A stretch of DNA of 64,000 bases from Microbacterium sp. AZCO (lineage in GTDB: Bacteria > Actinomycetota > Actinomycetes > Actinomycetales > Microbacteriaceae): the NCBI RefSeq assembly GCF_039614715.1, contig NZ_CP154857.1:3286001-3350000 (forward strand), written 5' to 3'. Position numbers and translations under genes: made by a program. The notes under the pieces are model-generated. The model saw nothing but the letters and a program-made list of their open reading frames with translations. It searched no databases and was not told where the DNA came from. Positions 1-9,110 of the stretch are shown here, in pieces (position 1 is the first letter of the stretch; each line of letters starts with the position of its first letter).

Positions 1-1
1 G

Positions 2-2113
2 CGGCTGATCGCCGAGATGACCCCGGCGGAGAAGCTCGGCCAGCTGCAGATCGTCTTCCGCCCGCGTCTCGAGGATGCAGCCCGGCTCGTGCGCGAGGGT
101 CTCGGCTGCGTGTTCTGGCCGCCCTCGGCGGCGAAGACGAACGAGCTGCAGCGCGTCGCGGTCGAGGAGACCCGCCTCGGCATCCCGCTGCTCGTGGGCC
201 TCGACGTCATCCACGGTCAGCGCACGATCGCCCCCGTGCCCCTCGCGCAGGCGGCGAGCTTCGACCCCGGGCTGGTCGAGGAGCTCGCCGCGCTGGCGGC
301 GGCGGAAGCCCGCTCGGGCGGAGTCAACTGGACCTTCTCGCCCATGGTCGACATCTCGCGCGACCCCCGCTGGGGACGCGTCGTCGAGGGATTCGGCGAG
401 GACGTGCACCTCACGTCGGTCATGGGGCGGGCGATGGTCCGGGGCTATCAGGGGGACGACCTGTCGGCTCCCACCGCGCTCGCCGCGACCGCGAAGCACT
501 TCGTGGCGTACGGGCAGCCCGAGGGTGGGCGCGACTACAACAGCGTCGACATGTCGGAGCATCGCCTGCGAAACATCTATCTGGAGCCTTTCCGGGCCGT
601 CGTCGCGGAGGGGGTCGCCTCGGTCATGGCGGCCTTCAACACCGTCGCGGGCGTTCCGATGCACGTGAACCGGCGTCTCCTGACCGATGTGCTGAAGACC
701 GAGTGGGGCTTCCCGGGAATCGTCGTCGGGGATGCCGAGGGAGTGCGCAACCTGCTCGCGCATCGCGTTGCGGAGAGCGTGACGGATGCCGTCGCGCAGG
801 CCTTCGCCGCCGGGCTCGACGTCGAGATGGGCGGGGCGCCGGGCGAGGTGGCCGAGGAGGTCCTCGCCGTCATCGATGCCACACGCCTCGACGACGCGGT
901 GCGACGCATCCTGGAGCTGAAGGAGGCGCTCGGGCTCTTCGAGAGCCCCTACGTCATCGAGGCGGACGAGCGCACGGAACCGACGTCGGCGAGCCGTCGC
1001 CTCGTGCGCCGCGCCGCGGCGAGATCGTCGGTCCTGCTCAAGAACGACGGGACGCTCCCGCTCCGCGTCCCGCAGCGCGTGCTGCTGACCGGTCCGTACG
1101 CGGCATCGGCCGACCACCTCGGCGCCTGGACGCAGTTCTTCGCGGCCGGCGCAGGCAGCGTCGCGGACGCGGCGCGCGATCGTGGGCTCGACGTCACCGC
1201 CGTGCCGGGCGTCGGCTTCTTCGACGGCAGCGACGCGGACGTCGAGGCCGCCGCCTCCGCCGCCCGCGAGAGCGATGTGGCGATCATCCTCGTGGGAGAG
1301 CCGAGCGCGCTGTCGGGCGAGGCGGCCTCGCGCAGCGATCTGCGCCTCCCCGGCCGCCAGGAAGAGCTCATCCACGCGATCGCTCGAACGGGAACGCCCT
1401 GCGTCGTCGTCCTCGTGACCGGACGGCCCCTCGTCGTCGCCGACTGGATCGACGATGCACCGACGGTCGTCGTCGCGTGGCACGGCGGCACCGAGGCGGC
1501 CGCGGCGCTCGTCGACGTCCTCACCGGCGACGAGGATCCTGCCGGACGCCTGCCGATGTCGTGGCCGCGGTCGGTCGGCCAGCTGCCCATCGACTACGCG
1601 CACGAGAACACCGGACGCCCGGCCTCGACGGGCGGGACGCTGACGGCCGAGGTCGCGGACGTCGGGCTGCACGGCCCGGACAACCTGCAGGAGAAGTTCA
1701 CCTCGAAGTACCTCGACCTCGAGCTCGGGCCGCAGTTCGCCTTCGGGCACGGCTCGGGCTACGCATCGTTCGAGCACGGGGCACCGGCCCTGTCGCGGTC
1801 TGAGCTGGGACCACACGACAGCGCGACGCTGTCGGTCGAGGTCACGAACACGTCGGACCGGGTCGGCGACGAGGTGGTCCAGGTCTTCGTCGAGGACCTC
1901 TTCGCGAGCGTCGCCCCGCCGGTCCGCCGGCTCGTCGCCTTCGAGCGCCGCACGATCGCCGCGGGGCAGACGTCGACGTTCTCGTGCGAGATCGGCCCCG
2001 AGCAGCTCGGCTTCTGGCTCGACGGACGCTTCACGGTCGAGCGGGGCGCCTTCGTGCTGCACGTCGGACCGACTCTGGAGCGGACACAGGCCGTCGACGT
2101 GCGGGTGCGCTGA
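2..2113 (+). CDS. Beta-glucosidase, glycoside hydrolase family 3 (5' end outside window)
   Basis: Removes terminal beta-linked glucose or related sugars from oligosaccharides and plant glycosides. The frame is open from base 2, and the residues before the first in-window Met (R-L-I-A-E-M-T) look like the conserved start of GH3 catalytic domains, so the true start lies upstream. The TIM-barrel domain has K-H-F-V-A-Y-G at 494-514 and the expected nucleophile Asp in V-V-G-D-A-E (codon 731-733). The second domain shows L-L-K-N-D-G at 1034-1051, and a fibronectin-III-like domain follows from about 1810. A signal peptide cannot be judged without the N-terminus. nagB follows after 145 bases. The family is certain; the exact substrate is not. 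Confidence 0.92.
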   Translation, partial: RLIAEMTPAEKLGQLQIVFRPRLEDAARLVREGLGCVFWPPSAAKTNELQRVAVEETRLGIPLLVGLDVIHGQRTIAPVPLAQAASFDPGLVEELAALAAAEARSGGVNWTFSPMVDISRDPRWGRVVEGFGEDVHLTSVMGRAMVRGYQGDDLSAPTALAATAKHFVAYGQPEGGRDYNSVDMSEHRLRNIYLEPFRAVVAEGVASVMAAFNTVAGVPMHVNRRLLTDVLKTEWGFPGIVVGDAEGVRNLLAHRVAESVTDAVAQAFAAGLDVEMGGAPGEVAEEVLAVIDATRLDDAVRRILELKEALGLFESPYVIEADERTEPTSASRRLVRRAAARSSVLLKNDGTLPLRVPQRVLLTGPYAASADHLGAWTQFFAAGAGSVADAARDRGLDVTAVPGVGFFDGSDADVEAAASAARESDVAIILVGEPSALSGEAASRSDLRLPGRQEELIHAIARTGTPCVVVLVTGRPLVVADWIDDAPTVVVAWHGGTEAAAALVDVLTGDEDPAGRLPMSWPRSVGQLPIDYAHENTGRPASTGGTLTAEVADVGLHGPDNLQEKFTSKYLDLELGPQFAFGHGSGYASFEHGAPALSRSELGPHDSATLSVEVTNTSDRVGDEVVQVFVEDLFASVAPPVRRLVAFERRTIAAGQTSTFSCEIGPEQLGFWLDGRFTVERGAFVLHVGPTLERTQAVDVRVR

Positions 2114-2258
2114 GCGCCCGCCTGCGCGGAAGGGAGGAGTCGCCCCCCCGTCAGGGGGTGATCGCGGCCGTGTTCCGGAGGGGCATGGTGCAGCCACCCC
2201 GCTCGCCGCTATCGTGGGCACCGGTCGCGGCGACGATGCCGCAGAATCGGGGGCATCG

Positions 2259-3038
2259 ATGGCTGAAGTGGTGGTCGTGGATTCTCCGGATGCGGCTGGC
2301 GCGCTGGTCGCCGACGAGCTGGCATCCCTCATCCGACGCCGGCCGGACGTCGTCCTGGGTCTCGCGACGGGCTCCACGCCCACCCCCGTCTACGCGGCGC
2401 TTCGCTCGCGGCTGGAAGGCGTCGATGTCTCCCAGGTCCGCGGATTCGCGCTCGACGAGTACGTCGGGCTCGACCCACGGCATCCGGAGACCTACCGCAA
2501 CGTGATCACGCGTGAGGTGGTCGAGCCGCTCGGTCTCACCCCCGAGCTGATCCACACGCCCGACGGGTCGCCCGAGGGCATCGAGCACGCGGGCGAGGAC
2601 TACGAAACGGCGATCCGCGCCGCGGGTGGCGTCGAGCTGCAGATCCTCGGCATCGGCACCGGCGGGCACATCGGCTTCAACGAGCCGGGCTCCTCGTTCG
2701 CATCGCTGACCCGCGTGAAGACCCTGACGGCCCAGACCAGGAGCGACAACGCGCGCTTCTTCGATTCCATCGACGACGTCCCGATGCACTGCATCACGCA
2801 GGGGCTCGGCACGATCCTCCGCGCCCGGCACCTCGTGCTGCTCGCCTTCGGCGAGGGGAAGGCCGACGCCGTCGCGGGCGCGGTCGAGGGGCCCATCACC
2901 TCGTCGCTTCCGGGCTCCGCGATCCAGCTGCATCCCCACGCGACCGTGGTGGTCGACGAGGCAGCGGCGTCGAAGCTGCGACACCTGGACTACTACCGCT
3001 ACGCGTACGACAACAAGCCCGATTGGCAGGGCCTGTAA
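2259..3038 (+). CDS. nagB: Glucosamine-6-phosphate deaminase
   Basis: Converts glucosamine-6-phosphate to fructose-6-phosphate and ammonia in the cytoplasm, feeding amino sugars into glycolysis. The 259-residue product has the family length and motifs: L-A-T-G-S-T-P near residue 34, F-A-L-D-E-Y with the catalytic Asp, G-I-G-T-G-G-H-I-G-F-N-E-P, and the H-P-H-A-T segment near the C-terminus. The ATG at 2259 is preferred over an in-frame GTG at 2214 because homology begins with A-E-V-V-V-V. A TATCGT hexamer at 2210-2215 may be its -10. A PTS gene follows after 27 bases. No nagA is in the window, so the imported sugar could be glucosamine rather than N-acetylglucosamine. Confidence 0.93.
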   Translation: MAEVVVVDSPDAAGALVADELASLIRRRPDVVLGLATGSTPTPVYAALRSRLEGVDVSQVRGFALDEYVGLDPRHPETYRNVITREVVEPLGLTPELIHTPDGSPEGIEHAGEDYETAIRAAGGVELQILGIGTGGHIGFNEPGSSFASLTRVKTLTAQTRSDNARFFDSIDDVPMHCITQGLGTILRARHLVLLAFGEGKADAVAGAVEGPITSSLPGSAIQLHPHATVVVDEAAASKLRHLDYYRYAYDNKPDWQGL

Positions 3039-3065
3039 GGCCCACTCTTCACCGAGGAGGAGAGC

Positions 3066-5000
3066 ATGAAGTTCCTTCAACGTCTCGGCAGGTCGATCAT
3101 GCTGCCGGTGGCCGTGCTGCCGGTCGCGGCGATCCTGTCCGGCATCAGCTACTGGATCAGCGCCGGCGGCAAGAGTCCCAACGTGTTCTCGGCATTCCTC
3201 GGCGCCGCGGGCGGCGCGCTGCTGGACAACATGGCGCTGCTCTTCGCCGTGGGCATCGCACTCGGCATGGCGCGCAAGTCCGACGGCACATCGGCATTGG
3301 CCGGCCTCGTGTCCTGGCTCGTGATCACGACGCTGCTCAAGCCGGAGACCGTCGCGCTCTACACCGGCGTCGCGGACGTCAACGAGGTCGACCCCGCATT
3401 CCTCAAGGTGCAGAACGTCTTCGTCGGCATCATCTGCGGTCTGATCGGCGCGTACTGCTACAACCGCTTCAAGGACACGAAGCTGCCCGACGCCCTGTCG
3501 TTCTTCTCCGGCAAGCGCTCCGTCGCGATCGTCACGGCCGGCATCTCGCTCGTCGTCGCCATCGCGCTCTACTTCGTCTGGCCCTGGGTGTACGGCGGAC
3601 TGGTCACCTTCGGTGAGTGGATCGTCACGCTCGGACCCTTCGGCACCGGCATCTACGGCTTCCTGAACCGGCTGCTGATCCCCGTCGGCCTGCACCACGC
3701 GCTCAACTCGGTGTTCTGGTTCGACGTCGCGGGAATCAACGACCTCAACAACTTCCTCTCCGGCACAGGCACCTACGGCGTCACCGGCCAGTACATGACC
3801 GGGTACTTCCCGATCATGATGTTCGGCCTTCCCGGCGCCGCTCTCGCGATGTTCCTCACTGCCAAGACGACGCGCAAGAAGCTCGCCTACGGCATCCTCT
3901 TCTCCGGCGCCGTCTCCTCGTTCTTCGTCGGCGTGACGGAGCCGCTGGAGTTCGCGTTCATGTTCCTGGCGCCCGTGCTCTACCTCGTGCACGCGGTGTT
4001 CACGGGCATCTCGATGGCGATCAGCCAGATACTCCCGGTCAGGATGGGCTTCGGGTTCTCGGGAGGCTTCGTCGATCTCGTCCTCAACTGGATGAACCCG
4101 ATGGCCCAGAACCCCTGGCTCATCCCCGTCATGGGCGTCTTCTGGTTCTTCATCTACTTCGGCGTCTTCTACTTCTTCATCAAGCGCTTCAACCTCAAGA
4201 CCCCCGGACGCGAGGACGACGACATCCTCGGGGAGGGAACCGAGTTCGACACCCACTCCAAGGACGACGCCTACAACCTGACCGCCGTGCGGTTCATCGA
4301 CGCGCTGGGCGGCAAGGAGAACATCACCGACCTCGACAACTGCGCGACGCGGCTGCGCATGGAGATCGCCGATGTGGGGCAGGTCGACGAGACCGCGCTC
4401 AAGCGCGCGGGCGCCGCCGGCACGATGAAGACGGGCGGCCACTCCGTCCAGGTGGTCTACGGCCTGAACGTGCAGTTCGTGAAGGATGCGATGGAGCGCG
4501 TCATGTCGGGACAGGTGGAACTGCCCGCAGCGGAGCCGGAACCGGCGATCCAGGGCGCCGAGGGCGAGACGGCCACGGGAACCAAGACCCGGACGACGAT
4601 CACGCTTCGCCAGCCGGTTCCGGGCAGGGTGGTGGAGTTGACCTCCGTGCCCGACCCGACCTTCGCGGAGGGGATCATGGGTCCCGGCGTCGCGATCGAA
4701 CCCTCGGGCGGCACCGTCGTGGCGCCCGCTGACGGGACCATCGGCGCCACCTTCGACACGAGCCACGCCGTCGCGATGGTGCTCGAGGACGGAACCGAGC
4801 TGCTCATCCACGTGGGGATCGACACCGTCCAGATGAAGGGGGACGGATTCCGGACACTCGTCGAGAAGGGGGCCCGGGTGACCGAGGGAACGCCGCTGCT
4901 GGAGTTCGACCTCGAGAAGATCGCCGCCGCCGGCCACCCGGCGATCACGCCCGTGATCGTGCTCAACAACGAGGACGCGCAGATCGAATTCTCGGCGTGA
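3066..5000 (+). CDS. PTS transporter subunit IICBA, glucose/N-acetylglucosamine family
   Basis: Membrane permease that imports a sugar and phosphorylates it at the expense of PEP. At 644 residues it has the order IIC-IIB-IIA on one chain. The IIC part (about 1-385) is hydrophobic with the start M-K-F-L-Q-R-L-G-R; IIB carries the phospho-Cys 426 in D-N-C-A-T-R-L; IIA carries the phospho-His 582 in L-L-I-H-V-G-I-D-T. A strong GAGGAGGA ribosome site precedes the ATG. Lying between nagB and cutC, it most likely carries glucosamine or N-acetylglucosamine; glucose is the alternative. It needs general PTS proteins (EI, HPr) that are not in the window. Confidence 0.9.
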   Translation: MKFLQRLGRSIMLPVAVLPVAAILSGISYWISAGGKSPNVFSAFLGAAGGALLDNMALLFAVGIALGMARKSDGTSALAGLVSWLVITTLLKPETVALYTGVADVNEVDPAFLKVQNVFVGIICGLIGAYCYNRFKDTKLPDALSFFSGKRSVAIVTAGISLVVAIALYFVWPWVYGGLVTFGEWIVTLGPFGTGIYGFLNRLLIPVGLHHALNSVFWFDVAGINDLNNFLSGTGTYGVTGQYMTGYFPIMMFGLPGAALAMFLTAKTTRKKLAYGILFSGAVSSFFVGVTEPLEFAFMFLAPVLYLVHAVFTGISMAISQILPVRMGFGFSGGFVDLVLNWMNPMAQNPWLIPVMGVFWFFIYFGVFYFFIKRFNLKTPGREDDDILGEGTEFDTHSKDDAYNLTAVRFIDALGGKENITDLDNCATRLRMEIADVGQVDETALKRAGAAGTMKTGGHSVQVVYGLNVQFVKDAMERVMSGQVELPAAEPEPAIQGAEGETATGTKTRTTITLRQPVPGRVVELTSVPDPTFAEGIMGPGVAIEPSGGTVVAPADGTIGATFDTSHAVAMVLEDGTELLIHVGIDTVQMKGDGFRTLVEKGARVTEGTPLLEFDLEKIAAAGHPAITPVIVLNNEDAQIEFSA

Positions 5001-5725
5001 CCGTGCGCGGACGCGCCCTCGAGATCGCGGTTCAGGATGCCGCGGGTGCGCGTGCTGCCCTCGCCGCCGGGGCCGACCGGCTCGAGCTGTGCCAAGCACT
5101 CGAAACGGGAGGACTCACCCCCTCGCTCGGCATCCTCGAGTCGGTGCTCGCCGCGGTCGATCCGCTCGTCGTGAATGTCCTCGTGCGACCCCGCGGAGGC
5201 GGCTTCGTGTACACCGCCGAGGAGACGGCGGTCGTGGAGACCGACATCCGGGCGTGCGTCGAGCGCGGCGCCGGCGGGGTGGTCGTCGGCGCCCTGACCT
5301 CGCACGGCCTGCTCGATCGCGATGCCCTGCGTCGGTGGATCGAGGCCGCAGGCCCGGCCACCGTCGTGTTCCATCGCGCGATCGACGCGAGCGCCGATCC
5401 TCGGGCGGTGTTCGACGCGCTGATCGAGGAGGGAGCCCATCGCGTGCTCACCTCGGGCGGAGCCGCCCGCAGCATCGACGGCATCCCGCTCCTCTCGGAG
5501 TTCGCCGCCGCATCCGCCGGCCGGATCGAGGTGATGGCCGGCGGAGGGGTCGCCGTGGCGGACATCCCGGCGCTCTTCGACGCCGGGGTCTCCGCCGTCC
5601 ACCTCTCCGCTCGTGAGCGGGCGGGTGCGGACGCTCCCTCCGGCCCCGGTGGAGGGGCGAGCGGGCATGACGTCACGAGCGCGGAGCTCGTCGCGGACGC
5701 CGCGCGCACGGTCGCGCGGGCCTGA
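4997..5725 (+). CDS. cutC: CutC family protein
   Basis: A 242-residue TIM-barrel protein of the CutC family, historically linked to copper tolerance but without a firmly established reaction. Family hallmarks include A-G-A-D-R-L-E-L-C near residue 22, the central V-L-V-R-P-R-G-G-G-F-V-Y, F-H-R-A-I-D-A and L-T-S-G-G-A. It starts with a GTG overlapping the stop of the PTS gene (GTGA), so the two are translationally coupled and probably belong to the amino-sugar operon. A stretch rich in Gly and Pro near the C-terminus (about 213-223) is a small low-complexity insert. Confidence 0.85.
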   Translation: MTVRGRALEIAVQDAAGARAALAAGADRLELCQALETGGLTPSLGILESVLAAVDPLVVNVLVRPRGGGFVYTAEETAVVETDIRACVERGAGGVVVGALTSHGLLDRDALRRWIEAAGPATVVFHRAIDASADPRAVFDALIEEGAHRVLTSGGAARSIDGIPLLSEFAAASAGRIEVMAGGGVAVADIPALFDAGVSAVHLSARERAGADAPSGPGGGASGHDVTSAELVADAARTVARA

Positions 5726-5749
5726 AGCGGCGAGGATCCGCGGGGGCGG

Positions 5750-7216
5750 TCAGCCGAGCGGCCGGCAGCGGAAGTCGCGGAAGCGGAGCTCGCCCTCGCC
5801 TGCCGCGTAGAGCGCGGGGCGGAGACTCTGCAGGTCGCCCATCGTGTTGGCGTGATAGCCGGACGTCTCGTAGCGGATCGCGTGTCGCATCCACTCCCCG
5901 CCCGGCTCGCGGTACCAGCCCGTGACGATGTGCTCCTCGTTGCGGAGTCGCAACTGCAGCCGACGGACCGCCGGCGCGGGCTCGCGCCAGTGGGTGACAT
6001 GACCGCCGGAGTAGCTCAGCATCCGTTCTCCGTCGATCCCCATTCCGCAGAAGAGGCGGTCGTTGAAGTAGAGCAGAATGCCGCCCTCCGCGGCGCCGCC
6101 GAGCAGCTCGACGTCGACCTCGACCTCGTACGAGTGCGCATCGACGATGACGGCGAGCGGCGAGGTGTCGGCGGGCGAGGAACCGCGCGCGGCGACGACG
6201 AGGCCGTCGTCGAGCCGAAGCCGTTCCGCCTCGCCCGGTGAGGGCGCGTGGAAGGCCCAGCGCTCACCGAGCAGGAGGGTCGAGAAATCGTCGTGGAACG
6301 GCTCCGCACTGCGCTGCGGCGACGCGCCGGCGGGAGCAGCGAGCTCGCCACCGATATCGGTCGCGCCGACCGGCCAGCCGTCGTCGGTCCAGGTCACCTC
6401 TTCGAGCAGTATCTGGCGCCCGAGGGTGCGATAGCCGTTCTCGTACCCGTGCGACAGCATCCACCATCCGTCACCGCCGGGCCCGCGCACGATCGTCGCG
6501 TGCCCGCGTGACCACCAGGCCTGAGCGGGGTCGGTCGTCCGCGCGATGGGGTTGTTCGGCGCGTTCTCCCACGGTCCGTGCACCGAGCGCGAACGCGCGA
6601 CGATGACCATGTGGCCGGTCGGCGGCCCTGCCGTGCCGCCCACGGCGCTCACGAGGTAGAGCCAGTCGTCGTGCCAGAAGAGCTTCGGCCCTTCGAGGGC
6701 GTACGCCTCGGTGATCCAGTCGTCGGGGTAGCGCCAGCCGTCGTAGACCTTCTCGAGCTCGCCGACCGTGGCGAGCCCGTCGTCGGTCAGGCCGATGCGG
6801 CGGATGCCGTTGACGAACAGGTATCGCTTGCCGTCCTCGCCGACGACGTGGCCGGGATCGATCGCCCACCGGATTCCGAGGTCGATCGGCTCGGACCACG
6901 GCCCCTCCATCGAATCGGCATGGATCACGAAGATCGCCGGAGCCTCGAGCTCCGACCACGGCGCGGGGATGAACGGGATGTAGATGAAGAAGCGCCCATC
7001 GTGCTCCGCGATGTCGACGGCGAAGGTGCTGCCGATCGGCTCGGGGAGCGCGGCCGTCACGTACGTCCAGTTCACGAGGTCGGTCGAGCGGTACAGGAGG
7101 AGTCCGGGAGCCGTTTCGAACGAGGAGTACGTCATCCAGTACTCGTCGCCGACCTTGATGACGGCCGGGTCGGGGCGGTCACCGCCGAGCACGGGATTCA
7201 CGAACGTGTCAGCCAC
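5750..7216 (-). CDS. Glycoside hydrolase family 43 (xylosidase/arabinofuranosidase type)
   Basis: Predicted cytoplasmic enzyme removing beta-xylosyl or alpha-arabinofuranosyl units. The 488-residue protein has the five-bladed propeller triad: base Asp 16 in R-P-D-P, modulator Asp 120 in W-A-I-D-P-G-H, and acid Glu 175 in the E-G-P motif. A C-terminal beta-sandwich (about 290-488) resembles those of GH43 xylosidases. The GTG at 7216 is chosen because AGGGAG lies 8 bases upstream; it overlaps the upstream gene by 8 bases, so it is the last gene of the operon starting at 14437. No signal peptide. The exact sugar cannot be read from the sequence. Confidence 0.88.
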   Translation of the reverse strand: MADTFVNPVLGGDRPDPAVIKVGDEYWMTYSSFETAPGLLLYRSTDLVNWTYVTAALPEPIGSTFAVDIAEHDGRFFIYIPFIPAPWSELEAPAIFVIHADSMEGPWSEPIDLGIRWAIDPGHVVGEDGKRYLFVNGIRRIGLTDDGLATVGELEKVYDGWRYPDDWITEAYALEGPKLFWHDDWLYLVSAVGGTAGPPTGHMVIVARSRSVHGPWENAPNNPIARTTDPAQAWWSRGHATIVRGPGGDGWWMLSHGYENGYRTLGRQILLEEVTWTDDGWPVGATDIGGELAAPAGASPQRSAEPFHDDFSTLLLGERWAFHAPSPGEAERLRLDDGLVVAARGSSPADTSPLAVIVDAHSYEVEVDVELLGGAAEGGILLYFNDRLFCGMGIDGERMLSYSGGHVTHWREPAPAVRRLQLRLRNEEHIVTGWYREPGGEWMRHAIRYETSGYHANTMGDLQSLRPALYAAGEGELRFRDFRCRPLG

Positions 7217-8192
7217 CGAGAACACTCCCTGCTGCGGCTCGCTGAGCCGCGATGATGCGATCTTCCAGGTCGTCGGTCTCGACGCCCAGGCCGTGCGAGT
7301 CGATGTACTCGACCGTCTCGGCGAGCCCCTGCTCGACCGGCACGCGCGGGACGAACTCCGGGATGTCGCGCTGGATCTTCTCCGCGCTGAAGAGCATGTT
7401 GTGGGCGAAGACGTTCGTTGCGAACAGGAACCGCTGAGGATCGATCGCCTCGAGGACATCGGCGGGCACGCCGACCTGCTCGACGTCTCTTCCGACAGCG
7501 CGCATCTGCGCCGCGTGGAAGTCCTGCCATGTCGTGTGGACGGGGTGCACGAGGTGGTAGGTCTGCCCCACGGTGTGCTCTTTGCCGAGCGCTCCGACGA
7601 AGGCGAGCGCCGCATCGTCGACGTGAAGCAGGTGGTGCGTCGCGCCCCCGTCGCCGACTTTGATGATCGGCTTGCCCGCGCGGATGCGCGACACCCACGT
7701 GCTGTCGATGCCGATCTGGCGCAGGGCCCGCTTCGGGCCGTACGTGGTCGAGGGCCGCAGGATCGTGACGGGAAAGCCCGAGCCGTAGTGCGCCGCGAGG
7801 TAGACGCGCTCGGCCTCGGCCTTGCGCGCGGCATAGGGAACGGTGGGGCGGACGGGATGATCCTCTGTCACCGGCAGCCAGTCGAAGCGCTCGCCGAGCA
7901 CCGTGACGGTCGACGTGTGGATGACGTGGCCGACGTCGCGGAATGCGCGGATGCTCGAGCGCACGTCGTCGGGCGTGAAGGCGATCATGTCGATCGCAGC
8001 GTCGAACCGGCCCGCCTGCACCGCCGACTCGAATCGCTCGGTGTCGTGCCGGTCGACGATGATCGTCTCGACCTCTTCGGGGACGGCCGTCGTGCCGCGG
8101 TTGACGCAGGTGACTTCGTGGCCGTGCTCGAGAAGAAGCCGCACGATGCTCGTCGAGATGTTGCCGGTCCCGCCGACGACGACGACCTTCAC
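7209..8192 (-). CDS. NAD(P)-dependent epimerase/reductase (extended SDR)
   Basis: 327-residue Rossmann protein with the nucleotide-binding V-V-V-V-G-G-T-G-N-I-S at residues 3-13 and a catalytic Tyr 120/Lys 124 pair (Y-A-A-R-K), so it should be redox-active on a sugar or sugar-derived substrate. The GTG start overlaps the stop of the nucleoside hydrolase gene (GTGA), and its own end overlaps the GH43 start. In this operon a nicotinamide-dependent sugar epimerase or oxidoreductase would fit a 3-keto-sugar route, but that is inference. It could equally be a nucleotide-sugar epimerase. Confidence 0.82.
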   Translation of the reverse strand: MKVVVVGGTGNISTSIVRLLLEHGHEVTCVNRGTTAVPEEVETIIVDRHDTERFESAVQAGRFDAAIDMIAFTPDDVRSSIRAFRDVGHVIHTSTVTVLGERFDWLPVTEDHPVRPTVPYAARKAEAERVYLAAHYGSGFPVTILRPSTTYGPKRALRQIGIDSTWVSRIRAGKPIIKVGDGGATHHLLHVDDAALAFVGALGKEHTVGQTYHLVHPVHTTWQDFHAAQMRAVGRDVEQVGVPADVLEAIDPQRFLFATNVFAHNMLFSAEKIQRDIPEFVPRVPVEQGLAETVEYIDSHGLGVETDDLEDRIIAAQRAAAGSVLGG

Positions 8193-9103
8193 GAGCGGCC
8201 TCCCGCGAAGCGCAGCGCGAGGCGGGCGAAGAAGTCGCCGAACAGAAGGCGCGTGTCGATCGTGTCGAAGAGGGTCAGCGGGCGGGGGGACGGATGCTGC
8301 GCGTACATCCCGTCCGCGGAGATCCAGGGCGTGTCGACCACCCGGGCGGCGCTGGACTCCGTCGCGCCGGCGCTGATCAGGACGGGTGGGCTGTCGCCCA
8401 TGGGCCAGATCGCACCGATCCTCGCGAACTCGGGCGGATCGTCGAAGCACGAGTAGAGCCACGCGCCGAACTCTCCAACGGCGTGCAGCCCGAGCTCGAG
8501 CTCGCCGATCGAGAGGAGGCACTGCCGGTACACGTGCTGCGGCACCTGGCTGATCGGGATGCGCGACTCGTTGAAGACGAACTGCGCCGCCGCGGCGTCG
8601 AGCATGAGGTTGTACTCCCACGCCCCGCCGGGGTACGCGCCGCCGCCGATCCAGACGACCTCGGCGCGATCGGCGAGCGACGGATCCTCCCGCAGCGCGG
8701 ACGCGACGTTCGTGAGCGGGCCGCCGGCGGCGATGACGAGCGGCAGCGGATCGTCGCGCCGGGACTCCTCGAGGATGACCCGCGCGCCGTCGGTCGGGCC
8801 GTCCAGCTCGTCGAACCCCACCTGCACGTCGTCCGACACGGCGACGGCCCCCGTTACGCCGAGGCGGCGGATGAGCTCGTTCGCGGAATCCCGTGCGGGG
8901 CTGCCCTCGGGATACGGCATCCCCTCCATCGCGATCGACGTGCACGTGACGGCACGCACGGGCGCGGCGTCCATGAGGAAGTGATGCGCGAGAGCGAGCA
9001 GTCCGTCGGGGTCGCCCGCGTAGTCGTTGTCGACGATGACGCGCGCCCGCGGTGTCACGGGGATGCGGCGGTAACCGCCGGTCGGATCGGCACTCACGTT
9101 CAC
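8189..9103 (-). CDS. Nucleoside hydrolase-like protein
   Basis: 304-residue member of the inosine/uridine-preferring nucleoside hydrolase superfamily, which cleaves N-ribosyl bonds with a Ca2+-bound Asp cluster. The N-terminal motif is D-N-D-Y-A-G-D-P-D (residues 25-33) rather than the classical D-x-D-x-G-x-D-D: one Asp of the last pair is Pro, with an Asp one residue later. Metal-site downstream elements (P-L-T-N-V and G-G-G) are present. Starts with GTG; GGAGA lies upstream. Sitting among glycosidases, it may act on another glycosidic bond rather than on nucleosides. Confidence 0.78.
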   Translation of the reverse strand: MNVSADPTGGYRRIPVTPRARVIVDNDYAGDPDGLLALAHHFLMDAAPVRAVTCTSIAMEGMPYPEGSPARDSANELIRRLGVTGAVAVSDDVQVGFDELDGPTDGARVILEESRRDDPLPLVIAAGGPLTNVASALREDPSLADRAEVVWIGGGAYPGGAWEYNLMLDAAAAQFVFNESRIPISQVPQHVYRQCLLSIGELELGLHAVGEFGAWLYSCFDDPPEFARIGAIWPMGDSPPVLISAGATESSAARVVDTPWISADGMYAQHPSPRPLTLFDTIDTRLLFGDFFARLALRFAGGRS

Positions 9104-9110
9104 GGTCTCC

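Noticed and set aside
2125..2160. Terminator after the GH3 gene
   Set aside because: C-run and G-run can pair over only about 5 bases; not convincing.
2151..5099. 982-codon open frame opposite nagB and the PTS gene
   Set aside because: Composition artefact of high GC; full of charged low-complexity residues and opposite well-supported genes.
7209..8945. Epimerase with a 250-residue N-terminal extension
   Set aside because: The extra residues are a frame shadow of the nucleoside hydrolase gene; GTG 8192 starts the Rossmann motif.
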